Positions 1-7,938 of a stretch of 26,229 nucleotides of DNA are shown here, piece by piece. Both the position numbers and the translations under genes were made by a program. The DNA comes from Actinomycetes bacterium. GTDB lineage: Bacteria; Actinomycetota; Acidimicrobiia; Acidimicrobiales; Palsa-688. Below the pieces are notes generated by a model. It was given only the letters and a program-made list of their open reading frames with translations, searched no databases and had not been told where the DNA came from. Every line of letters begins with the position of its first letter. Position 1 is the stretch's first letter. The stretch covers positions 1 through 26,229 of the forward strand of contig JAKAQB010000051.1 in the NCBI GenBank assembly GCA_021811865.1, given 5' to 3'.

Positions 1-510
1 TCTCGCGGGCGCAAACCGGCTCCGCCTGCCTGATCGCTGTGGGTCCCCGGCGCTTATCCCGTGGGTGGGCCACCGATCACGTCGCATCGCCCCTGGTCAA
101 GCCCAAACGTGAACACCTCACGAACGAGGTCTTCACGTTTCAGTGGGGGCCCACTTCACGTTTCGAGCTGTCGTCATCCTGCCAGAGGGCTGTGACGGGC
201 CGCGTCGTCGGCGTGTGGCGCTGTGGTGACCGCCGGATCAGCTCAAGCCGTCATGGGGCCGCGTCCAGGTCACGGGTTCCGGCGCTCCTGGGGAAGCGTC
301 ACCGACTACGGCGGTGCGTTCGCCGATGCTCCGACGAGGTCGGAGATGGTGGTCCGCCGGCGCCGCCGGGTCCGTGGTGGCCGTCCGGCCGCCGCCCGGC
401 GACGGTCCTCTTGCTGGCGTGCGCCGAAGGCGTCGGCGACGGCCAGGTTGCGCACCACGATGGCGGGCCGGGTGCGGCGGCTAGGCCTCCAGTGGGCACC
501 CGATCCGACC
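1..510. other. Stretch without a supportable gene
   Basis: No reading frame here has a recognisable domain, a convincing ribosome binding site or homology I can name. Long open frames exist on both strands, but they continue into the antisense of the response regulator and are what very high GC produces. Apart from the hairpin and repeat at 105-163 and the hairpin next to the response-regulator stop, I see nothing here. A decayed gene fragment at 300-500 cannot be excluded. Confidence 0.5.
105..163. repeat. Hairpin plus repeated CTTCACGTTT word (possible mobile-element end)
   Basis: Arms AAACGTGAACACCTC (105-119) and GAGGTCTTCACGTTT (126-140) are complementary over 15 positions with one mismatch, around a 6-base loop. 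The word CTTCACGTTT at 131-140 recurs at 154-163, and between the copies lies AGTGGGGGCCCACT, itself nearly palindromic. The local base use is less GC-rich than in the genes. Repeats of this kind with GTGGG(G)CCC words remind me of the non-coding ends of IS21-type elements, but I see no transposase and no matching opposite end, so the mobile-element reading is a guess. The hairpin itself is directly visible. Confidence 0.45.
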
Positions 511-536
511 CGACCCACCGACTTGCCGGTGAGTCG
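511..536 (-). terminator. Candidate terminator hairpin after the response regulator
   Basis: CGAC-C-CACCG (511-520) pairs with CGGTG-A-GTCG (527-536) around the loop ACTTGC: nine base pairs with one internal mismatch. It starts directly after the response-regulator stop codon, where the nine-gene minus-strand operon should end. There is no T-tract, which is common for high-GC actinobacterial terminators but lowers certainty. Confidence 0.4.
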
Positions 537-1217
537 TCAGTCCGGTTCTGTCAGCCGGTAACCCGCCCCCCTGATCGTCTGGATCAGCGGCGGCAGCCCC
601 GGAGCGTCCAGCTTGCGCCTCAGGTAGCCGACGTAGACGTCCACCACGTTGGAGCCGGGATCGAAGCTGTAGTCCCACACGTGGCTGAGGATCTGCGCCC
701 GGGAGAGGACCTGGTGGGGGTGGCGCATGAACAGCTCCAGGATCGCCCATTCGCGCGGCGACAGCTCCACCCGGCGCCCATCCCGGTGCGCCACCTTGGT
801 GAGAAGGTCCAGCCGGAGGTCCCCCACGACCAGCTCCGTCGCCGCCGGTTGCGCTGTCGTGCGGAGGGCAGCGCGTATCCGGGCCAGCAGCTCGTCGAAG
901 GAGAACGGCTTGGTGACATAGTCGTTGGCTCCGGCGTCCAGCCCCGCCACCTTGTCGTGCACCTCCGACTTGGCCGTGAGGATGATCACCGGCATCCGCA
1001 TGCCCCTGGCCCGCATCCAGCGCAGCAACGTCTCGCCGCTCCCGTCCGGGAGCCGCAGATCGAGCAGGACCAGGTCGATGCTGCCCGGATCGGCGTCCAG
1101 GCAGCCGCGGGCGGCCCCGGCGCTCCGGGCGGGGACCACCGCGTGCCCCTCGGCGCGCAGGCCCTTGTCCAGGAAGGAGACGATGCCGTCGTCGTCCTCC
1201 ACGATGAGCACCCTCAT
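537..1217 (-). CDS. OmpR/PhoB-family response regulator
   Basis: A 226-residue cytoplasmic transcription regulator. The receiver domain (about 1-115) has the acidic pair D8/D9, phospho-acceptor D53 in LLDLRLPDG, T81 and K103 in VTKPFSFDEL. The winged-helix DNA-binding domain (about 125-224) shows the family signature ELSPREWAILELFMRHPHQV and ends with RTIRGAGYRL-type spacing (QTIRGAGYRL). Length is normal for the family. The ATG at 1217 follows the histidine-kinase stop after three bases, so the two are co-translated and form a cognate pair. It is the last gene of the glycan operon. Its target is not shown by its own sequence, but direct repeats of 11-bp period upstream of the operon (11488-11539) are plausible binding sites. 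Confidence 0.95.
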   Translation of the reverse strand: MRVLIVEDDDGIVSFLDKGLRAEGHAVVPARSAGAARGCLDADPGSIDLVLLDLRLPDGSGETLLRWMRARGMRMPVIILTAKSEVHDKVAGLDAGANDYVTKPFSFDELLARIRAALRTTAQPAATELVVGDLRLDLLTKVAHRDGRRVELSPREWAILELFMRHPHQVLSRAQILSHVWDYSFDPGSNVVDVYVGYLRRKLDAPGLPPLIQTIRGAGYRLTEPD

Positions 1218-1220
1218 GGT

Positions 1221-2783
1221 TCAGGGACCGTCCAGCGGTTCGACCGTCGCGCCCCTCGGGGACAGGGCGAGTCGCATCACGATCCTCGCCCCCCCGAGCG
1301 GGGACTCGCCGACCAGGGTGCGCCCGCCGTGGGCGCGCGCCACCGCCTCGACGATGGCCAGCCCGAGGCCGCTCCCGCGGGTCTCGGTCGTCCAGGACCG
1401 GGCGAAGCGGGCGAGGACCGCCTCGCGCTCGGCGGCGGGGATCCCCGGGCCGGAGTCGTCGACGATGATGTCGACGGCGGCTGGCTGCACGCCGTCGGGG
1501 AGCGCAGCCGAGATCCGGATGACCTCCCCGGGATGCGTCGCCTTCACGGCGTTGTCCACCAGGTTGAGCACCGCCCCGCGCACCTTGTCGAGATCGGCGT
1601 CGAGCACCACGTCGGGCACCGGGCCGATCCTCCAGTCCCGGGGGCCGAGGACCGCTGCGGCGTCGCCGACATCGGCGAGGAGGGCGCGCAGGTCGACCGG
1701 CTGCAGGTCGGCGAAGTTCACCTCCAGGGACCGCCCGAGGAACAGGAGCTGCTCCACCAGGCGGCGCATGTGGTCCAGTTGGTCGATGACCACCGCAGTC
1801 GTGGCGCGCACCTCGGCGGGGTCGTCGAGGCGACCGCGAGCCATGACCTCGAGGTGGCCGCGCATCACCGTGAGAGGGGTCCGCAGCTGGTGGGACACGT
1901 CGGCGAGCAGCTGGCGTTGCATCAGCACGGCCGTCTCGATCTTGTCGACCATGGCGTCGAACGTGGCGGCCATCTCGCCGACCTCGTCGCCCGTGCGCTC
2001 GTCTGCCAGGCGCAGGTCCAGCTCTCCGCGCAGCCCGATGTCCCTGGCGGTGCGGGTCAGTCGCCGGACGGAGCTGAGCAGGCGGCGGAGCAGCAGGTAC
2101 ACGCTGGCGGCGGCGGCGAGCAGCGTGATGCCGCCCTCGCCGATCGCGAGCTCGAGGGCCCGGGAGCGGGCCCTTTGGTAGTTGGTGAGGCTGCCGGCGC
2201 TGACGAACGTGCCGACGACCCGGCCGCCGGCAGAGATCGGAGCGATCACCACCTCGTAGAGGTCCCGGGTAGAGGGGTCCCTGTCGGGGACGGTGACGCG
2301 GCGCAGCAGGGTGTGGGCCGGCGGCTTCCGCAACGCTGCGGCCACGGAGGGGATGCCGGCGAGCGCGGGGGATCCGGGGGTGCCGAGGGACACTCCCTGT
2401 GAGGGGATGGTTACGACGAAGAGGTCCCCGCCGATCCCCGCGTGGGCGGCGAGGAAGCCTCGCGTGAAGCTGGCGAGCGACTCGCCGGCGGGACGGCTGC
2501 CGGCCGCCTGGGAGAAGGCGTCGACGTTTTCGGTCAGGTCACTGGTGATCGTGGCCAGGTAGCGGTCGGCGAACGCCCGGGTGAGCTGGATGGTGACCAC
2601 TCCGAGCACGGTGGCGATGATCAGGGCGTGGAAGGCGGCCAGGCGCCCGGCGGTCCCCGGCCGGAGCCGGGCTGCTGCCCACCGTCGCAAGCCGGGCGTG
2701 CCCGGGGCGCCGGCGACGGTGGTGCCGTTCCCCGGCTGGGGCGGCGGGAGCGGCCCTTCTCCCGCTGAGCCCCAGCCCCCCAT
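1221..2783 (-). CDS. Sensor histidine kinase (HAMP, HisKA, HATPase_c)
   Basis: A 520-residue membrane kinase paired with the downstream response regulator. A Pro/Gly-rich cytoplasmic N-terminus (1-45) precedes TM1 (about 47-70). An extracellular sensor region (about 71-205) is followed by TM2 (about 209-233), HAMP (about 234-288), HisKA with phospho-acceptor H298 in ADVSHQLRTPL, and an ATPase domain with the N-box LNLVDNAVKA (N407, N411), G1 box DDSGPGIP (442-449) and G2 box GSGLGLAIV (470-478). All catalytic motifs are intact. I chose the ATG at 2783, 68 bases after the preceding gene's stop; the frame stays open further upstream, but that translation is Arg/His-rich and looks like a shadow of the Ser/Thr-rich gene. 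The ligand is unknown; its position in a glycan operon suggests envelope or glycan sensing. Confidence 0.93.
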   Translation of the reverse strand: MGGWGSAGEGPLPPPQPGNGTTVAGAPGTPGLRRWAAARLRPGTAGRLAAFHALIIATVLGVVTIQLTRAFADRYLATITSDLTENVDAFSQAAGSRPAGESLASFTRGFLAAHAGIGGDLFVVTIPSQGVSLGTPGSPALAGIPSVAAALRKPPAHTLLRRVTVPDRDPSTRDLYEVVIAPISAGGRVVGTFVSAGSLTNYQRARSRALELAIGEGGITLLAAAASVYLLLRRLLSSVRRLTRTARDIGLRGELDLRLADERTGDEVGEMAATFDAMVDKIETAVLMQRQLLADVSHQLRTPLTVMRGHLEVMARGRLDDPAEVRATTAVVIDQLDHMRRLVEQLLFLGRSLEVNFADLQPVDLRALLADVGDAAAVLGPRDWRIGPVPDVVLDADLDKVRGAVLNLVDNAVKATHPGEVIRISAALPDGVQPAAVDIIVDDSGPGIPAAEREAVLARFARSWTTETRGSGLGLAIVEAVARAHGGRTLVGESPLGGARIVMRLALSPRGATVEPLDGP

Positions 2784-2851
2784 GCCCGCGCCCGGTGGCG
2801 CGGGGAGGGTGTCGCCGGCGGTGGTGCCCGCGTCCGGGGCGGCTGGCCGTG

Positions 2852-3483
2852 TCAGCTCCCGCCTCCAGACGAGGTGGGCGGCGTGGTGCCGCTGTCGCCG
2901 CTGGTGCCGCTGGTGCCGCTGTCGCCGCTCGACGAGGACGTGTCCGGGGGCGACGACCTGTCGGTAGACGACGAGGTCGAGGAGCGGTCGGGCGAGTCGG
3001 TGATCGGGACGACGGAGGGGCTGGGGGCGACGGTCTGGGTCGTCTCGCCGGCGGGCGTTGTGGCGCCGGAGGTTGCGGGGACGGGCGGGGTGGTGGGAGT
3101 GGTCCGGCCCTGGCGACGGTGCTTGCCCAGGGTGGCTCTCCCGCTCCTCGTCGACGCCCCGCTCGTCTTGGCCCGCCTGGTCGGTGTCCTCGCCGCGCTG
3201 ACCGGCACGGCGGCACCACCCGCCGGCGCGGTGGGCGACGAGGGCAGGGTTGGCGCGCTGGGGCTCGGCGAGCCGATCACCGCCGCCGGCGGCAGGTGCG
3301 GGGCGGCACCCGTGCCGACGCTCACGGAGATGGCGGCAGCCACGCCCACCGCCCCGGCGACCACGCCGGCGTACACCGCCAACGGCTGCAGGCGGGGATG
3401 TGCGCTCAGGCGACGGATGGTGCCACCTCCTCGGGACGCCGGCCATGGGCGACCGCGTTGCGCCGACCAGTCTGCCCGCTCAT
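2852..3483 (-). CDS. Ser/Thr/Pro-rich single-pass membrane protein, apparently frameshifted
   Basis: Not a family I recognise. An ATG at 3483 overlaps the UDP-glucose dehydrogenase stop as ATGA and reads MSGQTGRRNAVAHGRRPEEVAPSVA, then hits TGA at 3408-3406. The frame one base back is open from there to the stop at 2852 and gives RRLSAHPRLQPLAVYAG followed by one membrane segment (VYAGVVAGAVGVAAAISVSV) and about 150 residues rich in Ser, Thr and Pro, ending SSGGGS. Joining the two frames by adding one base near 3410-3416 gives about 210 residues with a cytoplasmic head, one TM and a disordered extracellular tail. Alternatives are an ATC start at 3418, which has GGAGG seven bases upstream, or a TTG start at 3382, with the 25-residue frame as a leader. 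The tail could span the wall or be glycosylated; that is inference. Confidence 0.6.
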
Positions 3484-4862
3484 ACAGGTACTCCTCCCGA
3501 CACCGGGTGCGCCCAGCGCAGCGGCGACCACACCACCGCCGGGAAGTCCGTGGGCGCGCCGCGACCGACTCCGTACACGGTGATCCCCTCTGCCGAGAAG
3601 GCCGCTACGTCGAATATCGCTGCCGCGTCGACCGCGGTCCGGCCGTGCATGGTCCCCGCCAGCCAGTCGGGCCGGATCGACCGGTACTCGGCGGCGTCGG
3701 TGGTGACCACGACGGCGTCGGCGCCGAGCACGGCGTCGCCTACGCCGGCCGCCCGCCGCCCCGGGTGGGACAGCGGGGCAGCGAGGGGGTCATGGATCCG
3801 GACGGAGGCGCCCGCCTCCACCAGCTGCCCGGCGATGTCGAGGCCGGGGGAGTCCCGCGTGTCGTCGGTGCCGGCCTTGAAGGCGAACCCGAGAACGGCG
3901 ACCTGCTTGCCGGCCAGGGATCCGACCGCGGCCCGCAGGGTCTCCACGACGGCTCGCCGCGCCTGGTCGTTGCTCCGCTCGGCGGCGTCGGCGAGCCAGG
4001 TGGGCGCGCCGAGCGCCTCACCGGCGGCGCGGAACCCTGCGACGTCCTTGGGCAGGCAGGACCCGCCGTAGCCGGGCCCCGGGCGGAGGAACGCCGTCCC
4101 GATGCGGCGATCGAGGCCGACGCCTTCGAGCACGGCGGTGGCATCGGTGCCGAGCGCCCCGCACAGGTGGGCGACCTCGTTGGCGAAGGAGATCTTCACG
4201 GCCAGGAACGTGTTGGCGGCGTACTTGACCAACTCGGCACCGCGTCGGTCGCAGCGCACCACGGCGCAGCCCTCCGGGTAGAGGCCGCCGATCAGGTCGG
4301 TCACGCCCGCGTCGTCGCTGCCGACGACCACCCGGTCAGGGTGGAGGAAGTCCCACACCGCACGCGACTCGCGGAGGAACTCCGGGCTGGACGCCACCCG
4401 CACGGTCACGCCCGCCGGCGCCGCCTCGGCGCAGATCAGCTCGAGTGCCTCGCAGCTGCCGGGTGGCACCGTGCTCTTCACGACCACGACGACGTCCCGG
4501 GGCGCGGCTGCTGCCACCTGGCGGGCGGCCACGGCAAGTGGCCCCAGGTTGGGTTCGCCGCTCGGCTGCGGTGGGGTGCCCACGCAGAGGAAGGCCACCT
4601 CTGCATCGCGGAGCGCCGGGGCGACCTCGGCGTAGAACCGCAGGCGCCCGCCGGCGGCCCCTTCGGCGACCAGTGCGTCGAGGCCGGGCTCGTGGATGGG
4701 GATCCGCCCCTGGCGGAGCTGGTCGAGGCGCCAGGGGTCGGATTCGACGCAGGCCACGTCGTGGCCGATGTGGGCGAAGCACGCTGCGGCGGTTAAGCCG
4801 ACGTAGCCGGCGCCGACGACGCATACCCGTCGGCGGCCCGTCGGGGCTGGGCTCGTGTTCAT
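3480..4862 (-). CDS. ugd: UDP-glucose 6-dehydrogenase family protein
   Basis: A 460-residue cytoplasmic enzyme of the UDP-glucose/GDP-mannose dehydrogenase family, which oxidises a nucleotide sugar twice with NAD to the uronic acid. The N-terminal Rossmann domain has GAGYVG (17-22), then CVGTPP (93-98) and SPEFLRE (159-165). The central helix region has LVKYAANTF with K213, and catalytic C269 lies in GPGYGGSCLPKDV. The C-terminal UDP-binding domain contains LGFAFKAGTDDTRDSP. All catalytic residues are present and length is typical. UDP-glucose is the likeliest substrate, but UDP-GlcNAc/ManNAc relatives cannot be separated by eye. The ATG at 4862 lies 26 bases after the ABC transporter stop. 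Its product would feed the adjacent glycosyltransferases and could be further changed by the epimerase of the same operon. Confidence 0.92.
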   Translation of the reverse strand: MNTSPAPTGRRRVCVVGAGYVGLTAAACFAHIGHDVACVESDPWRLDQLRQGRIPIHEPGLDALVAEGAAGGRLRFYAEVAPALRDAEVAFLCVGTPPQPSGEPNLGPLAVAARQVAAAAPRDVVVVVKSTVPPGSCEALELICAEAAPAGVTVRVASSPEFLRESRAVWDFLHPDRVVVGSDDAGVTDLIGGLYPEGCAVVRCDRRGAELVKYAANTFLAVKISFANEVAHLCGALGTDATAVLEGVGLDRRIGTAFLRPGPGYGGSCLPKDVAGFRAAGEALGAPTWLADAAERSNDQARRAVVETLRAAVGSLAGKQVAVLGFAFKAGTDDTRDSPGLDIAGQLVEAGASVRIHDPLAAPLSHPGRRAAGVGDAVLGADAVVVTTDAAEYRSIRPDWLAGTMHGRTAVDAAAIFDVAAFSAEGITVYGVGRGAPTDFPAVVWSPLRWAHPVSGGVPV

Positions 4863-4888
4863 GAGGGGAACCTCGGTCGGAGTCGGGT

Positions 4889-6724
4889 TCACCGGCGGCG
4901 CAGGCCGGCGGTGCGGGGGTTGGGGTTGGAGAGCGGGGTGGCACCATTGCGGGCGGCACCGAAGGATCGATGGAGCGCCGAGTAGGCGCGGCCCGCCCCG
5001 ATGAGCTCGAGGTGGCTGCCCTGCTCGACGACGCGGCCGCCGGCGAGCACCGTGATCCGGTCGGCGCCGCGGACGGCGGCGAGCTGGTGGCTGACCAGCA
5101 GGGTGGTCCGACCCTCCGCCAGCCGGCGGAGCGCCTCGAGGACGGTCGACTCGGTGGTGGCGTCGAGCCCGGTGGTCGGCTCGTCGAGAAGGATGATAGG
5201 GGCGTTGCGCGCCATCGCCCGGGCGATGGCGACGCACTGGCGCTGACCTCCGGACAGGGCGCTGCCCCCCTCGCCGATCACGGTGTCGTAGCCGTCCCGA
5301 AGAGCGGACAGGACCTCGTGGACGCCGACCTGGCGGGCTGCCCTGATGGCACCGGCCCTGGTGGCCGCCGGTGAGCCGAAGCAGATGTTCTCCCACACGG
5401 TCGGCCGCAGCAATGCCATCTCCTGGGGGACGAGGGCGATGTGGGACCTCAGCCACGCCAGGTCGAGCTGGCGCAGGTCTACGCCGTCGAGCAGGATCCG
5501 GCCCTGCTGGGGGTCGGCGAAGCGGGGGACCAGCCGGAGCAGGGTGCTCTTGCCTGAGCCGGTGGCGCCGACGAGGCCGTGGGTCTCACCGGGCCGGACC
5601 GAGAGGCTGGCGTGGCTGAGCGCTTCGGGAAGGTCGGCATGGGAGAAGGAGACGTCGTCGAAGACCACTGCCCCGCGGACCCGCCGGGGCCGGCGGGCGT
5701 CGGGCTGCTGGGGCATCTGCTCCTCAGTGGCCAGGATCTCGGCGACCCGCTCCGCCGAAGCCTGCCCCCGTCCGACGGTGCCCGCCAGCTTGGCCAGCTG
5801 GCGTGCCGGGCTGTACATGCCCCGGAAGTAGGAGGTGAAGACGAGCAGGTCGCCAGGGGTGAGGCGCCCGGCCAGGACCTGCTCAGCACCGAAGAACACG
5901 ACCAGCGCCGTCGCGGTGGTCATCACGGCGGTCACGAGGGGCGTGAAGCGGGCCTGTAGGACGACGCTCCGGCGGCTGGCGAGCAGGCTGCGCTGGGCCA
6001 GTCCGGCGTAGCGGTCCGCTTCGGCGCCCTCGGCTCCGAAGGCCTGCACCACGGTGACGCTGGTCAAGGTGCTCTGGGCTGTGGCGATGGCCTGGCCCTC
6101 GCTGCGCCGGGCTGTCCGCTGCGCCGCCTTGATGGCGGCGAGGTAGTGGCGGACCACCCACCAGAGCAGGGGTAGCAACGCCACGGCCAGCAGGCTGAAC
6201 CTCCAGTCGAGGACCAGCATGATGACGACCATCCCTGCGACGGTGATGGTGTTCTCGACGACGACCGGGACGACGTTGATGACCACGCCCTGCATGGCCT
6301 GGACGTCGCCGCCGAGCCGGGAGAGCAGGTCGCCGACCGCCTGGCGTTGGTGGAACCTGTGCGACTGGGTGACGATGTGGCGGAACAGCCGGCAGCGCAG
6401 TTCGAAGACGACCCGCTGGCCGGCGTTCGCGAGGAGCGCGTTGGCACCGTAGGAGCTGGCGCTGAGCACCGCGGCGATCAGCATCATCCCGGCGCACAGC
6501 GCCAGGAGGCGGTGGTCCTTGTTGGTGGGCAGCCACGACAGGACGCCGGGGAGCGGGTGGTTGGCGAGCACGCTGTCGAAGACGAGCTTGAGGGGCAGCG
6601 GCGCGATCCACTGCAGGACGGCGCGCAGCACCGAGAACCCCAGCCCGGCGGCGAGCGTGAGGCGGACGGGTCGCAGGTCCATGCCCCAGTGCCGCGGCAG
6701 CCGCCGCGCCCGGTGGAGGCTCAT
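4889..6724 (-). CDS. ABC exporter, fused permease and ATPase (MsbA-like)
   Basis: A 611-residue half-transporter, expected to act as a homodimer. The N-terminal membrane domain (about 20-310) has the usual hydrophobic helices and coupling-helix region (FHQRQAVGDLLSRL). The ATPase domain (about 350-585) has Walker A GATGSGKST (386-394), Q-loop in LVPQEM, signature LSGGQ (490-494), Walker B ILLDEPT (511-517) and switch histidine H546. Everything needed for ATP hydrolysis is intact. The ATG at 6724 overlaps the preceding glycosyltransferase stop as ATGA. Given its neighbours it may move a glycolipid or oligosaccharide across the membrane, but such exporters also carry peptides and drugs, so the substrate is inference. 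The tail after residue 585 is short and disordered. Confidence 0.93.
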   Translation of the reverse strand: MSLHRARRLPRHWGMDLRPVRLTLAAGLGFSVLRAVLQWIAPLPLKLVFDSVLANHPLPGVLSWLPTNKDHRLLALCAGMMLIAAVLSASSYGANALLANAGQRVVFELRCRLFRHIVTQSHRFHQRQAVGDLLSRLGGDVQAMQGVVINVVPVVVENTITVAGMVVIMLVLDWRFSLLAVALLPLLWWVVRHYLAAIKAAQRTARRSEGQAIATAQSTLTSVTVVQAFGAEGAEADRYAGLAQRSLLASRRSVVLQARFTPLVTAVMTTATALVVFFGAEQVLAGRLTPGDLLVFTSYFRGMYSPARQLAKLAGTVGRGQASAERVAEILATEEQMPQQPDARRPRRVRGAVVFDDVSFSHADLPEALSHASLSVRPGETHGLVGATGSGKSTLLRLVPRFADPQQGRILLDGVDLRQLDLAWLRSHIALVPQEMALLRPTVWENICFGSPAATRAGAIRAARQVGVHEVLSALRDGYDTVIGEGGSALSGGQRQCVAIARAMARNAPIILLDEPTTGLDATTESTVLEALRRLAEGRTTLLVSHQLAAVRGADRITVLAGGRVVEQGSHLELIGAGRAYSALHRSFGAARNGATPLSNPNPRTAGLRRR

Positions 6725-7938
6725 CCCCGGTTGCTCCCCGCCCCGGCCCCGGCTGCAGCGAAGTCGAGGGTCCGCCGGCTGACGGCACTCCAGTCGAGGT
6801 GCTCGACGGCGCGGGCACGCGCCTTACCGCCCAGTTCGATCCGGCGGCGGGGATCTGCTGCCAGGTCCGCCACGGCGTTGGCGAGACAACCGCGGTCGCC
6901 GGGCTCCACCAAGACCCCGGTGCCTCCGAGCAGCTCGCTGACCGGCGGGAAGTCCGAAGCGACGACCGGCCGGCCGGCGGCCATGGCCTCGGCGACCTTG
7001 AGTGGCGAGAAGTAGAAGTCGTCGCTCGGCAGGTACGGCGCGACCGACACGTCCATCGCGGCCAGGTAGCCGGGGACCAGAGCGAAGGGGACGGCGCCGG
7101 CGAGCACGGCGCGCACCGAGCGGGGCAGGAGCCCGGTGGCGGCCTCGGCGTCGCCGCGGCCCGGGCCGTCGCCCACGACCAGCAGCCCGAGGGGCCGTTT
7201 GCCGGCAGCGGCAGCGTCGGCCACGGCTTCTACCAGCACGCTCACCCCGTGCCAGGGCTTGAGGCTGCCGGCGAACCCCACCACGACCCGTCCTTCGAGG
7301 CCGAGCCGGCGGCGCAGCTCTGCCCGGCGGCCCCTCCACGCGGCGGGGGCGAAGGCGGAGGTGTCGGCGCCGTTGGGCACGACGGTAGCCTCGGAGGCCC
7401 CGTTGGCCACCGCCCAGCGGGCGAGAGGTGGGGACACGGCCAGGACCCGAGCCCCGGTCAGGGCGCTGCACTCCGCCTCGTGGGCGGCGGTGTCGCGGAG
7501 GAGCCCGAAGTGCCGGCTCCGTTCGGCGGCCACCGGCGCGTTGACCTCCACCACCCTCCCGAGCCCGAGCGACGCGCACATGTCGCCGCCCTGGCCGGCG
7601 AAGAGCGTCAGGCGCTCGTGGACCCAGTCGGGTCGCTCGGAGCTCAGGTGCTCGCTGGCCAGGTCGAAGAAGCGGCGGGCGGCGGAGATCCTTCCCGGTT
7701 CGCCGGCGCTGCCGCTGCGGACCTCGCCCACGTCGACGGGCACGACGTCGACGCCTTCCGCTCCGCGGCTCCGCAGCGGACCAGCGACCCTTGCCGCGTA
7801 CAGCCGGACCCGCACGCCGGAGCAGGCCATGGCGCAGCACAGCGACTCGACGTGGACCGAGGCGCCCTTGGTGCCGCCCACCGGTATGCCGGGATCGGCC
7901 AGCAGGTAGGCCACAGACGGGCCTCCCGAAGCGCTCAT
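6721..7938 (-). CDS. GT4-type glycosyltransferase
   Basis: A 405-residue GT-B fold glycosyltransferase. The N-terminal acceptor domain starts YLLADPGIPVGGTKGASVHV, the Gly-rich loop typical of the family. The C-terminal donor domain begins at VVVGFAGSLKPWHGVSVLVEA (about 218-238), continues LLVVGDGPG (252-260), and carries the nucleotide-sugar motif SPLKVAEAMAAGRPVV followed by SELLGGTGVLVEPGD (about 311-348). The ATG at 7938 overlaps the upstream glycosyltransferase stop as ATGA, which fixes the start although the frame is open further upstream. No signal peptide or TM segment is seen, so it would act at the cytoplasmic membrane face. Sugar and acceptor cannot be read from sequence. Confidence 0.9.
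   Translation of the reverse strand: MSASGGPSVAYLLADPGIPVGGTKGASVHVESLCCAMACSGVRVRLYAARVAGPLRSRGAEGVDVVPVDVGEVRSGSAGEPGRISAARRFFDLASEHLSSERPDWVHERLTLFAGQGGDMCASLGLGRVVEVNAPVAAERSRHFGLLRDTAAHEAECSALTGARVLAVSPPLARWAVANGASEATVVPNGADTSAFAPAAWRGRRAELRRRLGLEGRVVVGFAGSLKPWHGVSVLVEAVADAAAAGKRPLGLLVVGDGPGRGDAEAATGLLPRSVRAVLAGAVPFALVPGYLAAMDVSVAPYLPSDDFYFSPLKVAEAMAAGRPVVASDFPPVSELLGGTGVLVEPGDRGCLANAVADLAADPRRRIELGGKARARAVEHLDWSAVSRRTLDFAAAGAGAGSNRG

Noticed and set aside
39..2402. Very long open frame on the plus strand across the two-component genes
   Set aside because: Its translation is rich in Arg, Pro, Gly, His and Ala without any domain, and it lies antisense to the intact response regulator and histidine kinase. 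High GC at third codon positions produces such frames.
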